40,886 nucleotides of DNA from Blastocladiella britannica. Taxonomy: Eukaryota > Blastocladiomycota > Blastocladiomycetes > Blastocladiales > Blastocladiaceae. Shown here piece by piece: positions 19,801 to 31,486 of the stretch (positions are counted from its first letter, which is position 1; each line of letters opens with the position of its first letter). The stretch spans positions 1-40,886 of the forward strand of contig MU624612.1 in NCBI GenBank assembly GCA_025349905.2, written 5' to 3'. The position numbers and the translations under genes were made by a program. The notes beneath the pieces are model-generated. The model was given only the letters and a program-made list of their open reading frames with translations, did no database searches and was not told the DNA's origin.

Positions 19801-22800
19801 ATGATCGAGTCAAAGACAAGTGTCTTGTTGGGACCCGAGGCGCCCTTGACGGTCAGGAACCCGTCGCGAACCTCGAGTGAGCCCTTTTCATGGAGCGACA
19901 TGACCAGCGTGGTGGCGAAAAGGGGGTTGCCGCCCGTGACCGACGCGACCTTGGCCGTCAATCGCTGGTCAATCAAGGTTGCGGTCGCTCCTGGGGAGGA
20001 ATTGGGTTGCTGGCTCCGCCTGGTCTCGAGCCGGTTAAATGACTGCAGCACGAGTTCTCCGACATCGGCCAGCGCCAGGCCCTTAAGCGAAATGACCGCT
20101 GCGACTCGGCGGTACGACTCGTAGTAGCTGAGGGTGGAAGCAGGGAGCAGCTTACCCGGGTGGGAGAGGACCAGCACGAGTGCGCGCGGGCACGACTCGA
20201 CCACCTGCATCATGACCTCCCACGACGCGCGGTCCACGTATTGCGCGTCAGGGAACACGAGGGCCAGCCGAGACGCGTTGGAAAGAACGCCAATCACGCG
20301 CACCATGAGCTGGATGAGTCCTTGTTGCGGCGCCTGGCCTGTAATGTTCATGGAGCTCATGATGTTGGATGCCCCACGGAACTCTTCAGGGAACACCATG
20401 GCCAGAAACTGGATATCGTTGGCCAGTTCGCGGACCCTCGAGAAAGCGCGGCGCGCCAACTGCTCGAAATCGCTCAGATTGATCGCCAATGACCGGCTCG
20501 AATCGACATTGCCCGAGTTGCGGGCCGACAGCTCGTTGGGAGCCAAATTCCCTTGTAGTTGTGCCAACTGCGAGGGCCGCGTGCTCACGGACTCGGCCGA
20601 AGAGTTGACGCTGCTGGTGCCGAGCTTGTTGGAGGTGTTGAGAATGGCCGACGCCAGGAGCGAGCGCGGGCGAACGAGGTTGGATTGCGGGCCGGTTTTG
20701 GCGATTGCGGATTCGTCACCAATATGCGAGTTGTCAAGCGCATTGATCAGGTCGCGGATAATGCCTCGCAGTGCAAAGTAAGGAGACGATCGCTCGGATT
20801 CCACGCTTGTTGCGATGCTATTGTAGAGTTTTTTTACTTGGTGAATGGATCATCCCTGCTGATAGGAGAAATGAGAGTGTACCAAAGGTCGTACTCGCAC
20901 TGCTCGGCCAGATCGCGGACAAATCCGCCAAAGCTGGTGAGCCCCTGACCACCCTCGCCCTCAACCAGCAAAAAGACGTTGTTGGCGCCGCCCTTAGAGT
21001 GTCGATCCATGGCCTCGCGGACAGCGTCTTGCTCGGGCCGTCGGCCCACCAAGTTCAACTCCGCCATCCCGGCCGAATCGCCTGTGTCGGCGCGCTTTTC
21101 AGTCCCGCGGGACCGGAGGGGCCTGAAAATGAAGATCGGGTTCTCCTTGCCCTTGACTTTGCGCTGGCCGAGCTCCTCAAACTCGTGCGACTGGGAGCAG
21201 AGAGCAAACGTCCGCTCATCGACAATTAGTGAGGCGTGCGCTTCAGAGAGCGACATGATACGGGCCGCCATGTTGATCGAATCGCCCATCTTGTATATTC
21301 ACAAGAGATAACTGTCAATTTTAAGACTTGCCCGCGGGTATAATGAAAATAATGCGTACCAGAGCATACTCTGTGCGCAGTGAATTGCCGACGCCGCCAA
21401 TGGAAATGACGCCGGTCGTGACGCCAATTGAAAACTCGTCAAAGTGCCGCTTGAGGTCCTCGCAAATCAGCATCCCAGCCTGAACGCCCAGCATGGCGTC
21501 GTTCTTGTGAGCGAGCGGGGGCAACCCGAAAAACGCTAAGATGACCGCGCCCTTGTCGTCAACGTGGAACTGGCGCAGAATACCCTCAAACTTCTTGAGC
21601 GCCACTTGCACCGCGGTCATCACCGCCTGGCACCGAGCGAGCGCCTCGCGCAGCTTGGACTTGTGCTCGGCGGTCAGCTGGCGCAGTACGTCCTTGGAGC
21701 TGGTCATGGCTGCGCGCAAGTCGGCGAGCCGGACTCGCAGCGACTGCGCACGCTCCTCCCATATGGTGACGGCCGCTGGATCCGACGAGGAAGGCGCGGT
21801 TGCGATCCGGCGCTCGAGTTCGTCCAAATCTTTTTCCACTTCGGCCATGGGGGCTGCCTGCTCGGCGATCCATGCATCTTGTTCTTTGATGGCAGCCTCG
21901 GCCGCCTCCACCGGTGCAAACGACAAGGCGCCAATCTTGATAAAGACTGTCGTGACTTGGCGGCTATTTTACAAGCAACTTCGGTCAGTCCGACGGAAAA
22001 ATTTGGCCACAACAAAAAAAGAAATAAAAACGTACAGCTCACTCAGAGCCATCAAGTGCGAGACCCCTTGGTTCAACTGAAATGGACTCGCGGACTGAAT
22101 GTCCGACTCGAGCTTGTATAATGCAGACTGGTTAATGTACAGCCGGTAGAGCTCGATATTCCCCGTGCTCGCCGGATCCCCGGTTTGAATATCCCACAGC
22201 GCCATGAAATCGTCGCCGTCGCCCTCTTCCGAGTCGGGCAGCATCAGCTGGATCGCCGACTTGTCGAGCGAGTTGAGGATGTAGCATTTTTTGGTGTTGA
22301 ATGACGACAGATCGACGCGAGCAACGTTCACGCAGTGCTTGAACCACTCAAATGCCTTTTTCGAGAGCGCAACCTGGCCAGGGCTGGCAAGGTCCAAGAC
22401 TTGGGCCAGTTGTTCCATGGCATCGCCCACAACAAAGTGTTCCCATCGGCCAGGATCGCCGCCAACATGGACATCGTAAATCTTGCCGGCGCCAATGCCG
22501 AGGTGGATTTTGAGCTCCCGCGTCGCCGGGGCTTCCGATGGGTTGTTTGCCGGCGGAGGGATTTGAACAGTGTAATTCTGGAGCTTGTGGAGCCTGTGTG
22601 TATACATGGGTTTGATGAGATGAGCTTTTTTAACAAGGAGCAGCAATAGAATCACGCACAAATCAAGACAGCACTCGGCGGCCTTGACCACTGGGGTCCC
22701 CTGGCGCTGCAATTTTGCTCGTTCCAGCAGCTCACCGAGGCGCTCGCCAGTGGCATCGGGATAGATGCTCTTGAGTCGTTTTTCAGCAAAGATCAGCCAT

Positions 22801-24310
22801 GATTCGGCTGGAGGGGTGTACTTCCAGTAGAAAATGACGGCGTCTCCTCTATATTTTTTGTTATTGTCAGAGGTTGTTGGTTGTATGCCAACTCAAGAAT
22901 GGGAAAGTAAATGGCATACACGAATTTGACAATATCGCCGCCATGGAGCATGATGATTTGGATAATCTGTCAGGTCGCATCAATGTGTTTTTTTTTTTTG
23001 TTTAGTCCACAAAGTTGTCGATTTTCAAAGGAAATTGGGCAGTACCTTGTCCAAGAATCCTTTCATGATCTTGCTCATGATTTCAGCGCCCTCTGGTCCG
23101 CGATCGGCGAGAAAGGCGGCCAGCTTACTGTATCCGGAAACATCGCACATGACGACGGCAGCCCATCCTTCAATGGCAACAGGCTGCAAGTTCCGGATCA
23201 CGACCCTGGGATCCACTTTCCTTTCTGTTTTTACGAAGATATACTTAGTCAATACCATTATGAGAAAAAGAAGACGGACACACTCTTTTTTTTGCCACCT
23301 TTCTTGGACGCCATTTTAGAGAGCGTGGCAGCCTGAATGACAGGAACCGCAAACTCGGCCTCGCTGGCACGCATGGCTTCGCCCCAGGGAGCATGAATGG
23401 GCGGCGCCGAATGGGCTTCCGATTGCAACGGCTGCGTCGGCACACTGATACTAAGCCCCATGAGCGAGCTTCCAGCAAAACTGGAGCCCTGACTCGGAAT
23501 CGATTGCCCAACCGTTTGCGAGTTGTAGTCGGGATTGGGTTCCCCGACGGCCCCTTCGCTCTCGGTGATTTCGGGCAAGTTGGCGGTGCTCGGCATCATG
23601 GTCACCATCGTTGCGGCCGAGGGGAGATTCAATTTGCCGAATGACGCTGGTCCAGAGGTGGAGCGGCTGCGCATGCGGTGCATACTCGAGCTGGCGGCGC
23701 CAAAGACGGACTGCGCGACACCAGCATTGCTTGGCGATTCTATAGTCGGTGGCAAAATTGCCGGCAGTAGTGGGGGAGGTAGTAGTGGAGATGGTAGTGG
23801 TTGCAAGTCAAATGAGGGCCGGCGTCCTGCATCGCCGCTGGACATGACCACGGTAGTTGTGCCGCCGCCGCCTCCGCTTTTGCTGAGTGTGGCGCCGACA
23901 GCAAGCGACGATGTGGACGGTGCCGTCACGGTAGCGATGACGGGCGAAACGAGCGGAGGCGGCGGTCCAGAGTCATTCAGGTTCGCATCGGCCACGCGGC
24001 GGACTTGCGCATCCACATACTCGCGGACCTGTTTGCTCACGAAATTCGGTACCAGCCGCTCGAATGCAGTCGGGCCAGTGCTGGCGGGCGGCGCGTTGCC
24101 CCGCGCATTGAAGAGCGATCCGCGCCGTCCGATCGTCGAAAATGTTCCTCCACCGGGAAACGGTGAAGAGGATCCACTATCGTCTTCGCGCTGCAATGTT
24201 CCAGCAGCGGAGGAATTCGATTTGCGGATCCCTCCAGAGGCGACCAGTACGCTGGGATCCGTCACATATTCGGGCAGCATATCCAATTGTATGCCCGCAA
24301 TTGTGGACAT
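16827..24310 (-). CDS. Soluble adenylyl cyclase (class III, ADCY10-type)
   Basis: Eight exons: 24310-23284, 23224-23046, 22966-22920, 22848-22660, 22593-22036, 21963-21360, 21289-20883, 20817-16827; 2333 aa with the frame intact (human sAC is 1610 aa). It makes cAMP from ATP. Residues 1-340 are low complexity, ending in a polybasic stretch. Cyclase half C1 has both metal Asp residues, D370 (VVMCDVSGYS) and D420 (KFVGDAVIFYWK), plus K416 at the adenine-recognition position. Half C2 begins RQVTTVFIKI (668-677), carries an unusual coiled-coil insert (about 687-775), resumes with FHVDDKGAVILAFFGLPPLA and ends EYALMGDSINMAARIM with the catalytic Asn and Arg. An AAA/NTPase region follows (NLVGRRPEQDAV) but its P-loop (979-986) has Leu for the Lys. 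The last 1300 residues are helical and TPR-like. A single long gene is supported by phase-matched splice sites at every junction. Confidence 0.92.
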
Positions 24311-24557
24311 GGCTGCTGATCGAGCAGGTCAGTAGAATGGCAGTGTTTATCTGAAAGAAAGAATTCTTTTGCTGCACACAAGATTAGAATATAATTGTAT
24401 GTTCGACCTGAAGGATAGTTTGGAGTATTGTGAATCGGTGCCTATCGAATTTAATGTTGATGATCCCTCCTCGAATTTGGAGGGGGGTATGAGGGCATTT
24501 TGGGAATTTCCCATCGGACTCTCTCTCTTCCTAATAATAATACAACACAATTCAAAA
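24311..24557. promoter_or_regulatory. Divergent promoter region, adenylyl cyclase / IFT80
   Basis: 247 bp between the divergent ATGs. It holds a near-perfect palindrome TGGGAATTTCCCA at 24501-24513 (6-bp arms around one base), 45 bp before the IFT80 ATG, and an AT-rich stretch at 24531-24557. I saw no clear RFX X-box, the usual ciliary-gene element in animals. Confidence 0.5.
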
Positions 24558-27475
24558 ATGAGGCTCAAGCTCACCTCGCCGGCTGCATCGGCAGCGACTG
24601 CCGGATCCCTCCGTACGCTCATTTCTTTCAATATCTGTGTTTCCAAGTCGTACTGATCAATTGTATATTATTTAGACAGCGCAAGTGTGCCATGCCTTGG
24701 CTGGGCAGCGTCCACTGAGCTCTTTTCACTTGGGTACGTCCTTTCAGAAACCCCGAACTGGGAGGAACGAGCAATCATTCAAAATATTGTCAATTAGGGA
24801 TGATCAAAAACTGTTGCGCTGGTCCAGCGATGGCGAACTGATGGGCCCAATTTCGACACCCTTGTTCCCCACTTCTGCACAAAGCAGTAGTGCTGGTGCA
24901 ACTGGTGCCGCTCCAGCAACCAGTCTCTTTTACACGAGCATGAGTTGGTGTCCGAGCGCACGCGACGTGGTGGCGCTGGGATCGGCCGAGGGCAAACTCA
25001 TTCTGTGCTCCAAATACGGGACTCGCATCGACAAGGTTGTTGGTGACGCTCATCGCGGCGCCATCATTGTGGTTGCATGGACCATGGACGCCAGCGCTAT
25101 TTTGACTGGCGGCGAGGATGGGTTTATCAAGCTGTGGTCCAAGTCGGGCATGCTTCGGTCGACCCTGGTCAACCAGAGTATGCCGCTTCCCTTTTTTTGC
25201 TTCCTCATTTCATGAAATCTCACAGTGAAGTGATCCCACAGATACTCCCATTTTCTCTGCCACCTGGTCGGCGGATGGCGCGCAGATCTTATTTACCGCC
25301 AATCGGTCTCTTACCATCAAGTCCATTCAAGCTGGATCAAAGCCAAATACTGTACCGCATTCCCATTTGTTTTCAAAAAAAAAAAAAAAAGAAGGCTCAC
25401 CAACCTTCATATATTGCAGTGGAAGGCGCATGAAGGTCTCATTCTCAATGTGGCATGGAACGAAACGACCGGCCTCATCGTCTCGGGCGGCGAGGACAAG
25501 AAATACAAGGTATGGGACGCATTTGGCCGGCTCTTGTTCTCGTCGCAAATGCTGGAGCAACCCATCACCTCGATTGCTTGGGCCGTCTCGGGCGACGTGT
25601 TTGCCATTGGCAGCTTTAATGCATTGCGAGTGTGCGATCGACTTGGGGTATGTGATATACGTTTTCTACCATTGGATCGCGCATAACTGACCATTGTCAA
25701 TTATAAAGTGGACACTCGCCGCCGCATCTCTGGAAGCAGGCAGCATTTACCGACTAGCATGGCTTCCGGACGGTACCTCTCTGGCGTACTCGTCGGCTCG
25801 TGGGCTGGTCGGATTTGCGCATATGGTGGACCGCCGGACCGAGTGGCTCAACATTGATGTGGATGTCCTGGACGACCGGGTTGTGTCGGTCAAGGACTCG
25901 CGCACGGGCCACGAGGAGCAGCTCGATTTCAAGGACAATGTTTCCCGGGTCGCGGTCGCTTTTGACACCGTGGTGATGCTCACTCGGAGCCAGGTGCACG
26001 TGTTTGCGTTTGGCAAGTCGTTGCACTCGTTCGAACTCGCATCTACCGCTGCCATGGGCGTGAGCGCTGCAGTTGCGTCTTCTGCCAGCTCGGCCGGTAG
26101 TGGAGGAGGTAGCGGTGGTGGTAGCGGTGGCGGAAACAGCAGCGGCGGTGGACCGGGTGGGCGGATCACCGCGCTCCGACAGTCTCGCGCGCACTTTGCG
26201 ATTGCCGACTCGGCGCTGAACGGCATCAGCGTGCTGACGTACAGCGGCCGAACCATGTGCACCATCAAGTTGCTGCGCACTGATCTCATTCACGACGGGA
26301 ACTTGGCCGTCAATGACGACTACGTTGCGGTCCGAGACCCAAGCAATGACGCCAACGTGCTGGTCTTTGACGTCCACACGGGCAAATCGGTGGCCACTTT
26401 GCGCCACACGGCCGCGGTTCGGTCCATTGATATTGGACACGCGGGGAGCGTCCGGTTGGTCGCCATCATTGACAAGGCCGGAGACCTTTTGGTGGCGCCT
26501 GTGACGGCGCTCGGGTTTGCGGGAGCCTCCTCCACTTCGGCCCCACAAACTCGCACATCGACACCAGCAGCGGCATCATCTGCCCCCAGTGCGAATACAG
26601 CAGCGCAAACCAGCATGTTTGTCAAGCTAGGCGGGATGGCCGAAAGCGCGCGGTTTGCCGAGGACTCTCCCGTACTCGCGTCAGTGATGGACGGTCGCTT
26701 GGTGTTTTGGATGCACCCAGCAGTAGCCCTGATTGACGCAGACCTGAAGCTCAAGACACGGCGAGTGCGGCCTGACCCGGTTCGTGCGGCACGCATCCAG
26801 TGGTACGCCGGTTCACAGTGCTCGCTGCGCAACGCCAACGGCGTGAACCTGGTGGTGGCGTGGACCTGCGCGTATTCGCGGGCGCTGCACGAGCAGGCGC
26901 TGCGCAAGAAATGGGACGCGTGCGTGACGTTGTGCCGTACCGCCAAGTCCACCGAGCTGTGGGCGGTGCTGGCGGTGGCGGCCGTGGCCGCGAACGAAAT
27001 CAATACCGCCGAGGTGGCGTATGCGGCGCTGGACATGGCCGATAAGGTGCAGTACCTGGCGTCGATCCGCGAGCTGGGGTCGGCCGAGCTCCGGACCGCA
27101 GAGATGCTGGTGTTTAAGCGGCAGTTCCGTGAAGCCGAGGCGTTGCTGCTGGGGTCTGGGAACGCGTTCCTGGCGGTTCGCATGTGGGTGCAGATGCACC
27201 AGTGGGATCGGTACGCGTTTTTTTTCCTTTTTTCCTTTTTTTCTTGATTGCTCACTCGTCTTGCATTGAACAGCGCGCTGGATCTGGCATCCAAGTTCAA
27301 GGATCTGCTGCCCATGGTGGTGACGGCGCGCGCCGATTACATGGCAAGCATGGATTTGCAAGAGCGCCATAAGCGGTTTGTGCAACTGGCACAGTCCCTG
27401 ACGGTGGACTATGGTCTGGTCCGCGAGCAAGTGCGGGTCGAGGAGCGCAAGGTGGGAATTGGAGCGGCGCGTTGA
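24558..27475 (+). CDS. IFT80: Intraflagellar transport protein IFT80
   Basis: Seven exons: 24558-24612, 24676-24733, 24798-25177, 25242-25351, 25420-25647, 25709-27210, 27274-27475; 844 aa (human 777). IFT80 is a WD40/TPR subunit of the IFT-B complex that carries cargo along the flagellar axoneme. Start MRLKLTSP and HSASVPCLGWAASTELFSLG match the conserved N-terminus after splicing. WD blades include GGEDGFIKLWSKSGMLRSTL, WKAHEGLILNVAWN and GGEDKKYKVWDAFGRLLFSS. The C-terminal helical part has EQALRKKWDACVTLCRTAKS, TAEVAYAALDMADKVQYLAS and FREAEALLLGSGNAFLAVRM, characteristic of IFT80. An insert of Gly/Ser repeats sits near 26094-26163. The gene shows that the organism builds, or recently built, a flagellum. 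Confidence 0.96.
26094..26163 (+). repeat. Gly/Ser trinucleotide-type tract inside IFT80
   Basis: GGT/GGC/AGC-rich coding repeat giving GSGGGSGGGSGGGNSSGGG. Neighbouring WD blades are conserved on both sides, so the tract probably forms a flexible surface loop in the second half of the beta-propeller region. Confidence 0.8.
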
Positions 27476-27681
27476 GAAAAATTTAAACAAAATCAATCAA
27501 AACAACTTTCTCTTTCCCATCCTTAAAAAAACATTTATTTCTCTGGCGCACTTAGTGACTTTTTTCATTTTTCATTAGCAAAAACATGACTCGTGCGTTG
27601 AAAGTATTGGGCCAAGGATGAGGAAGAGATCCAAAAGTAAGGAAAAGAGAATGTAAGAGCTGACAATAATCGACCCGCATC

Positions 27682-28028
27682 ATGAGAACGCCAGGTGGGA
27701 ACCAGCGCGACCTTGCCCGTGCCAAGAACCAGAAGAAGCAGCAGGAGCTGACCAAGGCCAAGGGGAAGGCGGTTTGTATAACAATTTAACTATTATATTT
27801 GGTTTTTATTAATTTTAAATTATTTGCAGGGCGATCCGACCAAGCGCATGGAGAGGTACTGATACATTACTTCCGTCGCTGTCAGCGAGGAACTTGGGGA
27901 CACTGACAGCCCGATGAATATACAATAGCGACGCGGAAATCATGCGCCAAAAGCAACAGGCAGCCGAGGCCAAGCGTCAAGAGGCAGCCGCCGCCTCTGC
28001 CAGTGGCAGTGGCAGTGTGAAAAAGTAA
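27682..28028 (+). CDS. SERF/4F5-family small protein
   Basis: Three exons: 27682-27771, 27830-27855, 27929-28028; 71 aa. The sequence begins MRTPGGNQRDLARAKNQKKQ, the GNQR-x-x-AR-x-KN-x-KK signature of the SERF/4F5 (MOAG-4) family, followed by DPTKRMESDAEIMRQKQQAA and an Ala/Ser/Gly tail. The small middle exon is fixed by frame: codons are split as AG|C between exons 2 and 3. SERF proteins are short, highly charged and disordered; in animals they bind nucleic acid and speed amyloid assembly. The normal role in fungi is unclear. It lies 206 bp after IFT80 on the same strand. Confidence 0.88.
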
Positions 28029-28171
28029 ACTATATTGTATGGTGAGGGCAATGAGGAGGCAGGAGGAGACGAGACGACTTGTGAGTGAGGCAAACAAAAT
28101 CATTTCGCTTCATTTTTTTTTTCTCTGACGAAACTTGAATCTCACTGGCCGACATCAAAGAAGAAATTGAA

Positions 28172-31100
28172 ATGGACGACGAGCCAACCGCATCGCAACT
28201 CAACGCACCCACCGCTATGGCCGTCCCGGGGACCATGCTGCTTGGCTCTATGTTTGATTCGTCCGACTCGGATTCACCAGAGTCCGCTGCCCATGCCCCA
28301 AGGAAATTGGCGGCACCACCACCATCTCCTCCTCCTCCAGCAAGAGCAATGACACCGCGTCCGACAGCACCTGCTCCATTACAGGCAGCCGACGAGGACG
28401 ATAGCGACGACGAATTCAAACTCCCCGATCTCGTCTTGAGTCCGCCACGCATGCCCTCATTTAGTTGGCCTGCGATTACCTGACTTGCAATAAATTACAG
28501 CCTTGGACCGCACAAAGAAACGGCCCAGACCGTCTGGCCCGTCCGTTTTTGCTGCCGCTCCTTCCTCTCGCCCCTCTGCACCTCCTATTCCGCGCGTCGC
28601 AGCGACCACTAGCGATTCGCGTCGTCCCTTGGCAGCCAACAGACGCGTCTTGGAGGATGAAGAGGGTCCCAAGAACCGGGAGGGAATGGAGGAACTGGAT
28701 CCCGAGCAAGATGTCCTCGCACCTCCACCCCCAAAACGGATCTCCAAGCGCGAATCGACGCGCGCGCTGGCCGACATGAACCGCGAGACTCAGCGGCTCG
28801 TTCGTGGTTCGTATTCATTACATCGGATGACTTTCTCGAGAGGCTTACACCTTCATATCGACAGCACAACGATTGTCTCTCGAATCCACGGCCGTGAAAA
28901 AGGATGTCGGCGCCTTTCTCTCGCGGAAACTGTACCTATTTATTCCGTTTTGCATCCCTTGATCCATATTCATCCTGAGGAATTTTCCACAGGAACAACC
29001 TGCGTGAAAAGCGCGAGCTGCAGCAAGTCTATGCTCCAAAACCGCCCTCCAGAAACGCAGGCGGTGGCGGCTCGCTCATGGACGGCCTGCAATTCTTGCC
29101 CGACGGGTCCATCATTCTTTCCGGCTCGGAGGACGACGACGATTTCGACGACCGCAGTCGTAACGCCGATCAAAACCCAAAACCAGTGGAGCCGCGCACG
29201 GGCGGCAAACCGGCGGCGCGGACAGCGGTCGAGAACGCGCGAATCCTGCGGCTCAAAATGGCGCAGCAGGCCATGGCGAGGCGCCGGGACCGGGACGGTG
29301 CTTCCACTGCATCGGCTGCGAGCGAAGGAGGGTCGGCGCTAGTTGCTTCGCTTGCCAGTGCCGCTGAACGGCTCGATAGTCGCCGTCGTGCCCAACAAGC
29401 TCCCGAAGCCGCCAATGATGAGGATGACGAGGATGGCGCGCTGGTGACCATGTGGGACTCGGAAGAGGAGCAGGTGACGACGGTGCATCGGCGCCGCCCG
29501 GATGGATCCGGAGGCGACTCGGACAGCGACGCCGAGGATTCCGATTTCGATCCCACGCGCGCAGGTAGCGGCGACGACGACAAAGGCAACAACAACGAAG
29601 TCTCCGATGACCAAAACGATGGAGACGGCGACGAGAATGACGATCCCATGGACACGGACGAGCTCGTCTTGGAGCGGCGGCCGACGGTGGTTGTGGATAG
29701 CGACGACGACGACGACCAGGTCGGTCGCCCGTTGCCCCGTGGATCGTTGATCTCGTTGTCGAGCGTGCGCCGGCAGAGTCGCGGCGCCCCGCGAGCTGTG
29801 ATCTCGGACGACGATCACGACGACGATCACCAGGTCGCCAGCAGACGCTCATTCCCGCCACCGCCGCCGCCACAACGGCCGTTGGTCGCGGTCGTGGACA
29901 AGCTCAATGCCGATTTTGCGCTTCCGGCATTTACTCCCGCGGGCACGGCCGACGCCAATGATGACGAGGATCCCGGCTTTTCTCAACTCTTTTTGGCGCC
30001 GTCGGGTATCGTACCTGGCGCCGGCGGTCCGGGAAAATACGCGGCTCCCGACTCACTCATGGACTCGCTGCGCCAGGGACGGCTCGGGGCACTGTCTGGG
30101 TTCGAGAGTCCGATGGACTCGCAAGACCTCCTCAGCATGTCCACTGATGCCGACTCGTCGATCGCTCCATGGGGAATCGACAGTCAGGCGCAGCCCCAGG
30201 CGGCTTCGGCGGTTGTTGTCTCGCCGCCGATGGTGTCATTGACCGCGGACTTGTTGCACGACACTGTCAGCCCGGACATGCTCCCGACCGGTCAGCAGCA
30301 ACACCAAGAAAGTTTGAACGACGAAACTGACCAAGAGGAACCCGATGACGCGCTGTTCCAACGTCGCCGTGGACTGGTCAAGCGCGGGGTGATTGAAGCG
30401 CGCGGCAAGCGCGTGCGCGGGTTCATGGACACTGAAGCGGCCGAGTCCGAGGACGAGTACATGGGGATCGACGGCGGACCCTCTGACGACGAGACCGGCG
30501 TGCTCGGGCTCGATGCCATGGACCCGCTGCTGATCAACGACGACGCCACGGGACTGGGCAGCGAGTCGGCCGACAGGGCCGTGCGTGCGCTGGCCGCACA
30601 GCAGCGTCACGCCGACGATGAGGCGGCGGTGCGGCGGCTCGAGCAGGAACTGGCGGCCGGCGGGCTTGGGGTCGGGCGGCGCCGGCGACTGGAAATGCAG
30701 GGGATGGGGTACGGTATCGAGGATCTCGACCGCGACGACAAGGACGGGTCTGCGGCGGGACGGCGTAACGACGCGAACCGACACAGTCGTCGGAAGCGTG
30801 CCAAGCTCGCGGACTCCTTGGTCGGGCTGGCGGCCGACCCGCGCACCACGTCGTTTGCGCGCAGCATGGCCATGGGCACCGTGGTTCGCGCGCCGCAACC
30901 CTCGTCCTCGGCACCGCCAACTGAGCCATCGTCATCTTCCGTCACAACCCCTGCGGCAGCACCAGCAGTAGCAGCGAGCGGAGGCGAGGTGATTTTGGAC
31001 GTGGACGATTTTGTGGGCGACGAGCCGGCGACCATCGTAGACTTGGCCCCGGGCTCGGCCATCACATCGCTCTCGGCTGCCATGCGTTCCGCGGAAGCGA

Positions 31101-31462
31101 CACCAGCAGCCCTTCATCGGCACGGACACAATGCACCTCCTCCATTGGCGCCCGATTCGCCGCTGTCGTCGAAATCACGGCCTCCCCTGGCTGGAAACAG
31201 TGGCGACAAGGCCGCTCGCGAGGCGTTCCTCAAGCACCGGCCGCCGCGCGCGTCGTTTGCGGGCCGCACGCTCGCCAAGAGCAGCGCGGCCAGCGACAAT
31301 CCGCCGCCCGTCGGGTACTCGTCGGCGACGCGTGTGCCTGCCAATGCCAAACCAGCAGGTAAAGTGGGTGGTCCTCAAAAGGCAACACATGTGGTGGCTC
31401 CGACGACGACAACCTCGGTTCATGCCGACTCGCAGCTCCTCCGTGTCCTTGGGGATCGGTGA
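28172..31462 (+). CDS. MRC1: Claspin/Mrc1 replication checkpoint mediator
   Basis: Four exons: 28172-28439, 28501-28806, 28865-28931, 28993-31462; 1036 aa. Mrc1/claspin travels with the replication fork, supports fork speed and passes ATR/Mec1 signals to the Chk1/Rad53 kinase. N-terminal region: RESTRALADMNRETQRLVRA then SLESTAVKKDVGAFLSRKLN, a conserved fungal Mrc1/claspin segment. The middle is acidic with Asp/Ser tracts. DPGFSQLFLAP resembles the short motif before the MRC1-like domain. The domain itself (about 680-850) has RVRGFMDTEAAESEDEYMGI and GLGVGRRRRLEMQGMGYG. SQ sites at residues 544, 590 and 611 are plausible ATR-type phosphorylation sites. The stop is only 24 bp from the stop of the convergent THADA gene. 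Confidence 0.85.
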
Positions 31463-31486
31463 ATACAATAATTTATTTGTTTAACT

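Noticed and set aside
18882..19880. 332-aa plus-strand open frame
   Set aside because: Antisense to the last exon of the adenylyl cyclase; low-quality composition rich in Arg, Gly and Leu, with no recognisable domain.
16827..24310. Several separate cyclase and NTPase genes instead of one
   Set aside because: All seven junctions have GT-AG sites with matching phase, and the C1, C2 and NTPase pieces follow the order of sAC proteins, so one gene is simpler.
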